This document shows, piece after piece, positions 1 to 6,880 of a stretch of DNA of 9,922 nucleotides. A model generated the notes under the pieces. It searched no databases and was not told where the DNA came from. It saw only the letters and a list, made by a program, of their open reading frames with translations. Position 1 is the first letter of the stretch, and each line of letters opens with the position of its first letter. The DNA comes from Candidatus Hydrogenedens sp. (lineage in GTDB: Bacteria > Hydrogenedentota > Hydrogenedentia > Hydrogenedentales > Hydrogenedentaceae), in the NCBI GenBank assembly GCA_035378955.1, contig DAOSUS010000103.1, positions 1 to 9,922 on the forward strand, read 5' to 3'. Position numbers and translations under genes: made by a program.

Positions 1-27
1 ATTTTCCTGGAATATGTAGTGTTACCG

Positions 28-1743
28 ATGGGAAAAAACACACAAAGGTTTGTTCGTACAATAGGATTAACGGCTATCTTATTGTTATCCATTTCGCCTG
101 CTTATGCATGGGGACCACGAGCCAGACAGGCACTAACTACTATGGCAATTCAAATGATACAATCGGAATTCCCGTATGTATTTCGTCCTACGGGTTCTGC
201 AGGTGTAGGTTACGAAAAGGAAGCAATACAAGGCGCCACAGATAGCTGGCAAACAATAGCAGAGTTTTATTCTTTTGAAAATGAGAAAGCCGTATTGACA
301 GCCATCAGCTCTGAAATACAACTACTTCGGGATATACGCAAATTTGGACCAACATCTTACTATGCATACCGTTTAGGGGTTTTATCAGCAATGGTTTCGG
401 AAGTGATGATTCCGTATGGGTTTGCATGGACAGAAGAAGAAAAGTTATTGCAAAAACAGGTAAATGAAGATATAGATAAGAGACTTGATAATTATGCCTA
501 TCAGGCTTCAAAAACACAACGCTTTTTTGTAACGGATATAAACAAATTCTTTTTTGAACGGCGTCCCTATTTTTTAGAAAATAAAAAATTGATTGCTAAT
601 GATTACCGTTTAGGTAAAGGATATAATGGTCTACTTGCAAAAGCAGGATTGGATTATTTTGTAAGAACAGTTCGAACAATTTCGGATATATGGTATACCG
701 TCCTTCGTCCTGAAGATGAAGGGATTTGGGTAAGTCCCCCTTCCGACCGCACACGAGCATGGTATTTTGTAAAAGAAATCGAGTATCTGTTAGATGTAAA
801 GAAAAATATGTATCAAGCAGATAAAATATATGAAAACTTTACAAAACTTAGCACAAACCCTCCAGAAGCAGTAAATCGTATTGGCGATGCCTTTTATCGC
901 TTAAATGACCCGCAAGCAAAAAGTAGAGCCGTTCAACTCTGGCGGAGTGCTTATGTCAATTCTGTAGGTGAACTTCGCAATTCTATTGCTAAAAAATTAG
1001 GAAATTACTACTTTGAAGAAGGGCAGACAAAGTTTACTCGTGCTGGACAACCCGGTGGTAAAGAGGAAGATTTAAATGATGCCTTATATAGTTTCCAGCA
1101 GGCTATAGAATTTGACCGCGACAACAAACAGATTGTAGATATGATACAGGCAACTTACCAAGAGATAAAAGAACGAACGGAATACAGGAACATGCTGGTA
1201 GCCATCATTTCACAGGCGGAAAAGACACAGGAAGAAGCAGAAAAATATCGTCTTGCAGGTGATTATGGAAACGCTATATTAACATATCGTATCGCCGTGA
1301 GTTTGTATAATTCTGTAGATGACCGTTTTAAGGATTTAGAAAACAATGCAAAGAGTGGACTTCGCCGTGTAAAAAAGAGTATTTCCGATGTGATAAATGA
1401 AATCTTAGACCGTGCCAGTGATGCTATTGACCAGGGAGACCAGCATAAAGAAAATAACCGCTTTGAAGAAGCCATATCTTCTTATGCAAAAGTAGATAGT
1501 ATTGTAAGTGTGATTCCAGATGATGAAAATCCTTCGTTAACACAACAGAAACAAAATGTTATTGAACTATCGAAAAAACGCATAGAAGAAGCGAAGGTCG
1601 CAAAAGTTCGTTATGAGCAAGCAATCCAAGAAGCACAACAAAAGCAAGCCGCTCAAGGAGGCGGTGCTGCACCTCGTCCTGCCGCTCCTGCTACTGCTCC
1701 TACGGCTCCTGCGGCTCCTGCTACCGGTAAAACGGGTGGTTGA
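28..1743 (+). CDS. Exported TPR/coiled-coil protein with N-terminal Trp-Gly motif
   Basis: I do not recognise a named family. Counting from the ATG at 28 (571 residues), residues 1-27 form a Sec signal peptide (Lys/Arg n-region, a hydrophobic run around ILLLSIS, then AYA), so the mature chain would start at W28-G29. The segment WGPRARQALTTMAIQMI, and a later helix around residues 112-131 (YYAYRLGVLSAMVSEVMIPYG), resemble helices of zinc-dependent phospholipase C and S1/P1 nuclease, but the usual His ligands are Arg, Ser or Met here. Residues about 350-380, 400-430 and 463-495 look like TPR helix pairs. Residues about 505-540 are a Lys/Glu/Gln-rich probable coiled coil, and the last 30 are Ala/Pro/Gly-rich. 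Start: the frame is open to the left edge with a GTG at 19; the ATG at 28 gives the best signal peptide, but no good ribosome binding site is seen. It is followed 18 bp downstream by another exported protein, so the two may be co-transcribed. Confidence 0.85.
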   Translation: MGKNTQRFVRTIGLTAILLLSISPAYAWGPRARQALTTMAIQMIQSEFPYVFRPTGSAGVGYEKEAIQGATDSWQTIAEFYSFENEKAVLTAISSEIQLLRDIRKFGPTSYYAYRLGVLSAMVSEVMIPYGFAWTEEEKLLQKQVNEDIDKRLDNYAYQASKTQRFFVTDINKFFFERRPYFLENKKLIANDYRLGKGYNGLLAKAGLDYFVRTVRTISDIWYTVLRPEDEGIWVSPPSDRTRAWYFVKEIEYLLDVKKNMYQADKIYENFTKLSTNPPEAVNRIGDAFYRLNDPQAKSRAVQLWRSAYVNSVGELRNSIAKKLGNYYFEEGQTKFTRAGQPGGKEEDLNDALYSFQQAIEFDRDNKQIVDMIQATYQEIKERTEYRNMLVAIISQAEKTQEEAEKYRLAGDYGNAILTYRIAVSLYNSVDDRFKDLENNAKSGLRRVKKSISDVINEILDRASDAIDQGDQHKENNRFEEAISSYAKVDSIVSVIPDDENPSLTQQKQNVIELSKKRIEEAKVAKVRYEQAIQEAQQKQAAQGGGAAPRPAAPATAPTAPAAPATGKTGG

Positions 1744-1761
1744 TGACTTTAACTATATAGG

Positions 1762-2511
1762 ATGAAAATGATATTTGCTCAACTAAAAAATAGTTGCGTT
1801 AATTACTATTATTTACTGGTTTTACTGGTTTTGTTTTTTTGTGGTGGTTTTTGTTTTGCTCAAACAAATGAGGATACATCCGAAGGTTGCGGACCTTACC
1901 ATTCACGATATAAATTACAACCACCCGCAAAAGAAATAGGAAAGCCACCGTCTCGTTCTCCGCTTACAAATCCTCCTGCAACTTCTATTAAAGCCCCTTC
2001 TCCAAAAAAATCTTTGACGAATCCTCCTGCGGAGTCAAAGTCTGCACCCCCTTCCCGAAAACCCGTAGAAAATCCTCCGGCTGTTTCCATAAAACAACCA
2101 CCGAAGAGATTACCTATTTCCAATCCTCCCGCAAAACCTGTTTCCGTGCCTAAACCAAGAAAGGCATTACAATCACCCCCTGCTGAAGCAAAATTAGCAC
2201 CTCCTCCCAGAAAACCCGTAGAAAATCCTCCGGCCACTCCCATTTCCGCACCTACTAAAAGGCAACCTCTCTCTGCACCTCCCGCTGAAGCAAAATTAGC
2301 ACCTCCTCCCAGAAAACCCGTAGAAAATCCTTCGGCTACTCCCATTTCCGCACCAACAAAGAGGCAACCTCTCTCTGCACCTCCGGCTAAAGCAAAATCA
2401 GCACCTCCTCCTAAAACTCCTGTAGGGAAAGAAGACATTTCCCGAATTCGTCCTTATTGTGTTGGGGTAAAGGAACCGGGCTCAAAAGATGAACATCGTT
2501 TCATGCATTAA
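1762..2511 (+). CDS. Exported proline-rich protein of ten 17-residue repeats
   Basis: Function unknown. Residues 1-33 are a signal peptide (long Leu/Val/Phe core, probable cleavage after CFA). After a short linker with one Cys (C43), residues 54-223 are exactly ten tandem 17-residue units with no indels. The pattern is roughly PPA-x(4-5)-P-x-x-R/K-x-P/L-x-N/A; a typical unit is PPAEAKLAPPPRKPVEN. A 26-residue tail carries a second Cys (in RPYCVG). The repeat region is basic and Pro-rich, so an extended polyproline-II rod spanning the periplasm or binding cell wall or polyanion is plausible (inference). Start: the ATG at 1762 has AGG touching it with no spacer, while the in-frame ATG at 1768 has AGGA at 1759-1762 with a 5-nt spacer; the latter may be the true start and would shorten the protein by two residues. 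It lies 18 bp after the upstream TPR gene and converges with the next gene, stop codons 3 bp apart. Confidence 0.82.
   Translation: MKMIFAQLKNSCVNYYYLLVLLVLFFCGGFCFAQTNEDTSEGCGPYHSRYKLQPPAKEIGKPPSRSPLTNPPATSIKAPSPKKSLTNPPAESKSAPPSRKPVENPPAVSIKQPPKRLPISNPPAKPVSVPKPRKALQSPPAEAKLAPPPRKPVENPPATPISAPTKRQPLSAPPAEAKLAPPPRKPVENPSATPISAPTKRQPLSAPPAKAKSAPPPKTPVGKEDISRIRPYCVGVKEPGSKDEHRFMH
1921..2430 (+). repeat. Ten in-frame 51-bp coding repeats
   Basis: Ten consecutive 51-bp units encode the ten 17-residue repeats of the proline-rich protein. All units keep the exact length, so the array is under frame and phase constraint. The units alternate loosely between two kinds, one with APPPRKPVEN-like and one with SAPTKRQPLSA-like endings, giving a 34-residue superperiod in the second half. 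Early units differ strongly from one another, while units 6-9 are nearly identical in pairs. Confidence 0.9.
2176..2379 (+). repeat. Recent 102-bp tandem duplication inside the repeat gene
   Basis: Units 6-7 (2176-2277) and units 8-9 (2278-2379) are near-identical DNA. In the aligned stretch from 2182 against 2284 I count about five mismatches in 96 bases, one of which changes Pro to Ser at the start of unit 9. This is a two-unit block duplication more recent than the rest of the array, and shows that the repeat still changes copy number in steps of two units. Confidence 0.85.
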
Positions 2512-2514
2512 AAA

Positions 2515-3348
2515 TTAGTTTTTTTCTTTTACAACCACAATCATGGGTTCCGTATAAACAGTATCTTCATTCAAAAATTCAAGAGTAAGCCAGAGTATAA
2601 GCAAGGTTGTGTGAACATTCACTCCCTCGGAAGGTGTTCCTGTCCCTGAGAAGGCTCCATCATCCCTCTGAAAAGAAAATAGTGGGTATATGTCATCTCG
2701 ATTGATGATTTTTTTCTTGCCAAGGTAGCAAATAAAAGCCAATGCTTCCACTTTTAAATCGGAAGGAAATGAGATGGAATAGGTCAACGAATACAGTCGA
2801 TGGGCTATTTCGTTTATTAATTGTCGAACATCGTTATCATTAGTAGACAGGCAATTTCGTTCAAGAAACCAGGCTAACGCCAGTGCCGAATGTGTTGTCT
2901 CATATTTCCCCCGTTTGGATTGTTCCTCGATTTGTCGGATTAATGTAATTTTATCTGGACAGTCCTCTTGTTTATCAATGAAAAGGGCTTTTAATTCAAG
3001 CCAGATATAACTCTCTGCCTGTTTTGGCTTTTTCCACTCAATACCTTTGTAATTTATCAATCTCCCGTATGTTTCCAGAGATTTTATATCCTGCGGTGTA
3101 GGAATTCGAATAAAAGACCTACTAAAAGTGAATTCATCGGGCAGGTCAAATCGTCGTTGTAAATAGTCTAATAAAATCAGGTCCTCAACTCTAAAATGGG
3201 ATTTATTTTTGCGGATATAATCCAGTATTTTATCTCGTGATTTTTCTAATTCCTGTTTCTGCAAGGGTTCGTTTTCCGAATATGCTAATGGGATAAAAGG
3301 ATAGGCTAAAAATAACGGAAGTAAGATAAAGGCAAAAAATTTTTTCAT
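2515..3348 (-). CDS. Exported helical protein with prenyltransferase-like alpha/alpha-toroid motif
   Basis: Function not known. This 277-residue protein begins with a clear signal peptide (MKKFFAFILLPLFLAYPFIPLAYS, written here as residues 1-24, cleavage probably after AYS). The mature part is mostly amphipathic helix. Near the C-terminus, FSFQRDDGAFSG (about residues 224-235) followed by NVHTTLLILWLTLEF (about 244-258) matches the QxxDGxF/W plus His-rich helix signature of prenyltransferase/squalene-cyclase-type alpha/alpha-toroid repeats. An earlier helix pair (THSALALAWFLE, about 142-153, and VEALAFICYLG, about 200-210) fits the same helical-hairpin pattern. The toroid fold also occurs in non-enzymatic and polysaccharide-related proteins, so no reaction is assigned. 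Its ATG overlaps the permease stop as ATGA, with no strong ribosome binding site, implying translational coupling to the transporter. It could be an accessory protein for the imported sugar, or a passenger. Confidence 0.8.
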   Translation of the reverse strand: MKKFFAFILLPLFLAYPFIPLAYSENEPLQKQELEKSRDKILDYIRKNKSHFRVEDLILLDYLQRRFDLPDEFTFSRSFIRIPTPQDIKSLETYGRLINYKGIEWKKPKQAESYIWLELKALFIDKQEDCPDKITLIRQIEEQSKRGKYETTHSALALAWFLERNCLSTNDNDVRQLINEIAHRLYSLTYSISFPSDLKVEALAFICYLGKKKIINRDDIYPLFSFQRDDGAFSGTGTPSEGVNVHTTLLILWLTLEFLNEDTVYTEPMIVVVKEKN

Positions 3349-4343
3349 GATTCTTGTTGTTCTTTTAATTTTCCTTGCAATTTGTCCATTAAGACCGCAG
3401 ATAGGATAACAATTCCTAATGTTACCTGTTGCCCGAAGGTCTCAATACCAATCCAATTAAGACCGCTGTTTAATGTAAACACAACACATAACCCTAACCA
3501 TGTTCCCCACAAGGAGCCCTTTCCTCCACTTAAACTTGTTCCTCCAATTACAACACTCGCAATAACAGCCAATTCATCACCGATGCCCACTTTGGGACTT
3601 CCAGAACCCATACGCGATGCTAATATTACCCCTGCCAGAGCAGAAAAGGCACTGCATAGAATATATACGAACAATTTTATCCGCTTAATCGGCACACCAC
3701 TTAATCGGGCAGATTCTTCGTTTCCTCCAACAGCCAGAGTATGTCTTCCAGCGGGCGTATAATGCAGAAGAATAAGCCCCGATAAAAATATTAGCCCAAA
3801 GATAACAATACTTACAGGAACGATTTGAAACCACATTCCTCTACCTATAACTAAAAATTCTTCGGGCACAGGACTGATAGGTTTGCCATTCGTAATAATA
3901 TTCGCCAGACCTCGCAATAAACTCATAAAGGCAAGGGTGACAATAAAAGGCGGTATATCCCATAGGGTTATAATACTTCCCATAATAACACCAATAAAAA
4001 TACCTATCATAATCCCTGCAAGGAAAGAGAATGGCACAAAAGAACCTGAAATGGAAGCAAAACGAACAGCTAACATGGCAGATATAACCCCTGCTGTGGC
4101 TCCAATAGAACCAATAGATAAATCTATTCCACCCGACATAATGACAAAAGTCATTCCTACTGCCATAATTCCGAAAATGGACAATTGATTTAAGATAAGA
4201 ATGATGGTGGATAGAGAAGCAAAGCCCGGTTGCCCTTGATTTCTACCTATGATTTCAAAAATAACAAATTCGAGAATTAAAGTAATGGTTAAAGGAACCC
4301 ATGAACGATAGAAAAGTGTTTTAATACTCTGATTAAGCCACAT
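3345..4343 (-). CDS. CUT2-family sugar ABC transporter permease (RbsC-like)
   Basis: Inner-membrane permease of a ribose/xylose/galactose-type (CUT2) importer, 332 residues, close to the usual 320-340. Family hallmarks are GMTFVIMSGGIDLSIGS in the N-terminal half, the cytoplasmic loop GGNEESARLSGVPIKRIK that contacts the ATPase, and DELAVIASVVIGGTSLSGGKGS near the C-terminus. About eight to ten hydrophobic segments are visible. Start: the reading frame is open further upstream to 4478, but those 45 extra codons lie wholly inside the ATPase gene and look non-membrane and non-homologous. The ATG at 4343 gives the normal RbsC N-terminus and has AGGA at 4357-4360, though 13 nt away. It overlaps the end of the ATPase gene by 11 bp and ends in an ATGA overlap with the toroid protein gene. 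The substrate cannot be fixed from the permease alone. Confidence 0.95.
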   Translation of the reverse strand: MWLNQSIKTLFYRSWVPLTITLILEFVIFEIIGRNQGQPGFASLSTIILILNQLSIFGIMAVGMTFVIMSGGIDLSIGSIGATAGVISAMLAVRFASISGSFVPFSFLAGIMIGIFIGVIMGSIITLWDIPPFIVTLAFMSLLRGLANIITNGKPISPVPEEFLVIGRGMWFQIVPVSIVIFGLIFLSGLILLHYTPAGRHTLAVGGNEESARLSGVPIKRIKLFVYILCSAFSALAGVILASRMGSGSPKVGIGDELAVIASVVIGGTSLSGGKGSLWGTWLGLCVVFTLNSGLNWIGIETFGQQVTLGIVILSAVLMDKLQGKLKEQQES

Positions 4344-5841
4344 TCTGTTTTTTATATCCTGTGGCAAACTGCATAATTTTTTCCTGTGTGGCTTCTTCGC
4401 GAGACAATTCCCCGACAAGGTGTCCCTCATGCATAACGAGGATACGGTCGCACATACCCAGGACTTCGGGCAATTCACTGGAAATCATGAGTATGGCTAC
4501 CCCTTCTTCCAGAAGTCGGTTCATGAGTTTGAATATCTCCGATTTTGCACCTACATCAATACCGCGTGTAGGTTCATCGAAAATTAAGATGCGGGATTGT
4601 GTAAAAAGCCATTTGGCAAGAACCACTTTTTGCTGATTCCCACCACTTAAATTCTGGGCTATTTGTTCAATAGATGGAGTGCGGATTTGCAAGTCATGCA
4701 CATAATTTTCTGCTACCTGTCGCTCTTTAGCAAGATTAAGGAAAATTCCTTTTGTAATTTCTTTTAAGTTGGCAAGGGTTGTATTTTCACGAATGGTCAT
4801 ACCTAAAACCAAGCCCTGATTTTTTCGGTCTTCCGTGAGCAGCCCAATACCATTTTTTATGGCTTCCTGAGGAGAGCCGATTTTTACTTCCCTTCCATCA
4901 ACATAAATCCTGCCTGCATCAATGGGGTCTGCACCAAATATGGCACGTGCCACTTCTGTTCTACCCGCTCCAACCAGACCCGTAAGACCTACGATTTCCC
5001 CACAATGCACCGAAAAGTTAATATCATAAAAAGCACCTTTACGGGTAAGACCTTCCACCCTTAATCGTTCCTCACCACGAGGAAAAGAGACCTTGGGATA
5101 CTCATCTGTAAGTTCACGACCCACCATCATTTTAATCACATCTTCACGAGTTACATCACAAACATTATGAGTTCCAACATACTGACCGTCCCGCATCACC
5201 GTAACACGATTTCCAATCTCATAGAGTTCTTCAAGCCGATGGGAAATATAGATAATTCCTATATCTTGCCGTCTTAAAACTTTTATAAGTTCAAACAAAG
5301 TTTTCAATTCATGGTCTGTCAAGGTTGCAGATGGTTCATCCATTACAATTATTTTTGCCTTTATGCTTAAAGCCTTAGCAATTTCTACCATCTGTTGTTG
5401 AGCAATACTCAATTCTGCAACAGGAACTCGCACATCCAATTTTAACCCAACACGCTCCAATACCTCCTGTGCTTCGGTATACATTTGTTTCCAATTTATA
5501 AAAGGGGTTTTGGGAATACGCGGTTCTCTGCCAAGAAAAATATTTTCCGCAACGCTTAAATAAGGAATAAGATTAAATTCCTGATATATCATGCTAATAC
5601 CCAATTGCTGGGCGTGATAGGGAGAGGTAATTTGTATCGGTTGCCCTTCAAGGAAAATCTGACCCGAATCCATAGGAACCGCACCTGCCAATATTTTCAT
5701 AAGTGTTGATTTGCCGGCTCCATTTTCCCCGACAAGGCAATGAACCTCTCCATAACGGACCTCCAACCTTACTCTATCCAATGCCAGAACACCCGGGAAG
5801 CGTTTGGTTATATCTCTCATCTCAAGTAATAAATCGCTCAT
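4333..5841 (-). CDS. CUT2-family sugar ABC transporter ATPase, two ABC domains (RbsA-like)
   Basis: Cytoplasmic double ATPase that powers a monosaccharide importer; its 502 residues match RbsA/MglA/XylG (about 500). Domain 1 has Walker A GENGAGKST (38-46), Q-loop Q87, a divergent signature LSIAQQQ (144-150) and Walker B IIVMDEP (164-170). Domain 2 has the degenerate Walker A GLVGAGRTE (288-296) typical of this family, signature LSGGNQQ (398-404) and Walker B ILIFDEP (418-424), then TRGIDVGAKSE, the characteristic CUT2 sequence. So the asymmetric pair of sites usual in RbsA proteins is intact. The ATG at 5841 overlaps the binding-protein stop as ATGA, and AGAAGG at 5851-5856 sits 9 nt upstream. 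It is most likely translated in coupling with the binding protein and the permease. Assignment to the family is secure; the particular sugar is not. Confidence 0.97.
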   Translation of the reverse strand: MSDLLLEMRDITKRFPGVLALDRVRLEVRYGEVHCLVGENGAGKSTLMKILAGAVPMDSGQIFLEGQPIQITSPYHAQQLGISMIYQEFNLIPYLSVAENIFLGREPRIPKTPFINWKQMYTEAQEVLERVGLKLDVRVPVAELSIAQQQMVEIAKALSIKAKIIVMDEPSATLTDHELKTLFELIKVLRRQDIGIIYISHRLEELYEIGNRVTVMRDGQYVGTHNVCDVTREDVIKMMVGRELTDEYPKVSFPRGEERLRVEGLTRKGAFYDINFSVHCGEIVGLTGLVGAGRTEVARAIFGADPIDAGRIYVDGREVKIGSPQEAIKNGIGLLTEDRKNQGLVLGMTIRENTTLANLKEITKGIFLNLAKERQVAENYVHDLQIRTPSIEQIAQNLSGGNQQKVVLAKWLFTQSRILIFDEPTRGIDVGAKSEIFKLMNRLLEEGVAILMISSELPEVLGMCDRILVMHEGHLVGELSREEATQEKIMQFATGYKKQNVA

Positions 5842-6797
5842 TTGTTTTGCCCTTCTAATAAGGTTTCGCGTGTAATCAATTTTACAGGAATATATTTTAC
5901 AGGAGGAATATTTTTCCCCTGAAAAAATTCCGCAATCGTTTCACTTGCCGTTTTACCAATCTCCTTCGGAAACTGAGCAATGTCTGCAATCAGCGATTTT
6001 CCTTCACGAATGGCTTCACATGCTTCCGGTGTGGCATCAAATCCGACAATCTTTATTTTTCCCTGCAATCCTGCAGATTCTACCGCAGCCAGAGCCCCTA
6101 AAGCAGAATCATCGTTAATCCCGAAAATGGCATCTAAATCCGAGCGAGAAGCAATCAAGTCCTGAGCAGAACGCATGGCTTTGTCTCGTTGTCCTTCGCC
6201 CGGCACTTTTTGGACTATAGTAATTCCAGGATATTTTTTAATGGCGTCTTCAAAGCCCTTAACCCGTTCCTGAACGGATGTTACCATAGGATGGTCAATA
6301 ATAGCGACTTTCCCTTGTCCTTTTAATTGCTCCGCCAGAAACTCTCCCAACAAATTTCCACCCTGATAATTATCGGAGGCTATATGGCAAATAACCTCAG
6401 TTTCTTTAACAGCAATATCCACCGTGAACACAGGAATTTTTTTTCCCATGGCTTGCTTTATAACGGGTGCCATTCCGCTGGAATCTGTAGGGGCAACTAC
6501 CAGTGCTTGAACCCCCTGTAATACAAACATTTCTATCTGGTCGTTTTGTTTTCGCGGGTCAAATTCTGCATACTGAATTTTCATCTGGATATTTTTTTGT
6601 TCTGCAGTCTCTTTCATTGCCCCTGCCAAATCTTGATAAAAAACATGTGTCTGCGTTAGCAAAGAAGCCCCCACTACTATTCGCTTTGTTTTTTCCTGCC
6701 CTGTTATTTCTTTTTTTCCTGAACAGGAAAGCATTAAAAAAGGTAGTAGAATTGCTACTAAAATTAAATGGTACCCATTTGTTTTTAAAATGCACAT
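5838..6797 (-). CDS. Sugar-binding lipoprotein of CUT2 ABC importer (RbsB-like)
   Basis: Substrate-binding protein (periplasmic-binding-protein 4 type), 319 residues. Residues 1-24 are a lipoprotein signal with lipobox LMLS-C25, so it is probably tethered to a membrane. Two lobes follow: KRIVVGASLLTQTHVFYQDL (39-58) starts lobe 1, and the hinge and lobe 2 contain HIASDNYQGGNLLGEF, FGINDDSALGALAAVESAG and VGFDATPEAC, strongly like E. coli RbsB. Residues that align with RbsB sugar ligands include D127, R178, N218, D244 and Q265, but the Arg next to the first Asp (RbsB R90) is I128 here, and the N-terminal Asn/Phe/Phe cluster is changed (QTHVFY). Ribose-like, but a different sugar is possible. 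AAGGAA at 6810-6815 lies about 12 nt upstream of the ATG. It is first in the overlapping transporter genes, 83 bp after the phosphoesterase stop. Confidence 0.95.
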   Translation of the reverse strand: MCILKTNGYHLILVAILLPFLMLSCSGKKEITGQEKTKRIVVGASLLTQTHVFYQDLAGAMKETAEQKNIQMKIQYAEFDPRKQNDQIEMFVLQGVQALVVAPTDSSGMAPVIKQAMGKKIPVFTVDIAVKETEVICHIASDNYQGGNLLGEFLAEQLKGQGKVAIIDHPMVTSVQERVKGFEDAIKKYPGITIVQKVPGEGQRDKAMRSAQDLIASRSDLDAIFGINDDSALGALAAVESAGLQGKIKIVGFDATPEACEAIREGKSLIADIAQFPKEIGKTASETIAEFFQGKNIPPVKYIPVKLITRETLLEGQNK

Positions 6798-6859
6798 ATC
6801 TATTAAAAATTCCTTATTTTACATATCTTCATTTTAATATACCTGAAAACAATTAATCC

Positions 6860-6873
6860 AATTGAAGTCAATT
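6860..6873. promoter_or_regulatory. Palindrome upstream of the binding-protein gene, candidate operator
   Basis: AATTGA-AG-TCAATT is a perfect 6-2-6 inverted repeat in the 83-bp gap between the phosphoesterase and the binding protein. The 2-nt centre is too short for an RNA hairpin loop, so a dimeric repressor site is more likely than a terminator. On the minus strand it contains TTGACT, a possible -35 element, but no -10 was found at 16-18 bp. AT-rich palindromes arise easily by chance, so this is weak. No obvious terminator was found in this gap, so read-through from the phosphoesterase is possible. Confidence 0.25.
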
Positions 6874-6880
6874 CGGAATT

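Noticed and set aside
1896..2438. Minus-strand 180-codon Gly-rich open frame opposite the proline-rich repeat gene
   Set aside because: It is the mirror of the 51-bp repeats: a Pro-rich in-frame repeat leaves a long Gly/Ala-rich antisense frame open. It has no signal peptide or ribosome binding site of its own.
3382..4188. Plus-strand open frames across the permease (3382-3762 and 3883-4188)
   Set aside because: Antisense shadows of a hydrophobic membrane-protein gene; no ribosome binding site and no recognisable protein.
4344..4478. 45-codon upstream extension of the permease frame
   Set aside because: It lies within the ATPase coding region and encodes a Cys/Lys-rich stretch unlike any RbsC N-terminus. 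The ATG at 4343 gives the expected start and an 11-bp overlap.
6503..6856. Plus-strand 117-codon ORF opposite the binding-protein gene
   Set aside because: Antisense shadow of the lipoprotein signal and lobe 1 coding sequence; low-complexity Leu/Phe/Lys content and no upstream signals.
6855..6880. Minus-strand TTGACT as -35 of a dedicated transporter promoter
   Set aside because: The nearest -10-like TATATT is 24 bp away, which is too far, and nothing suitable lies at 16-18 bp. Noted only as part of the palindrome.
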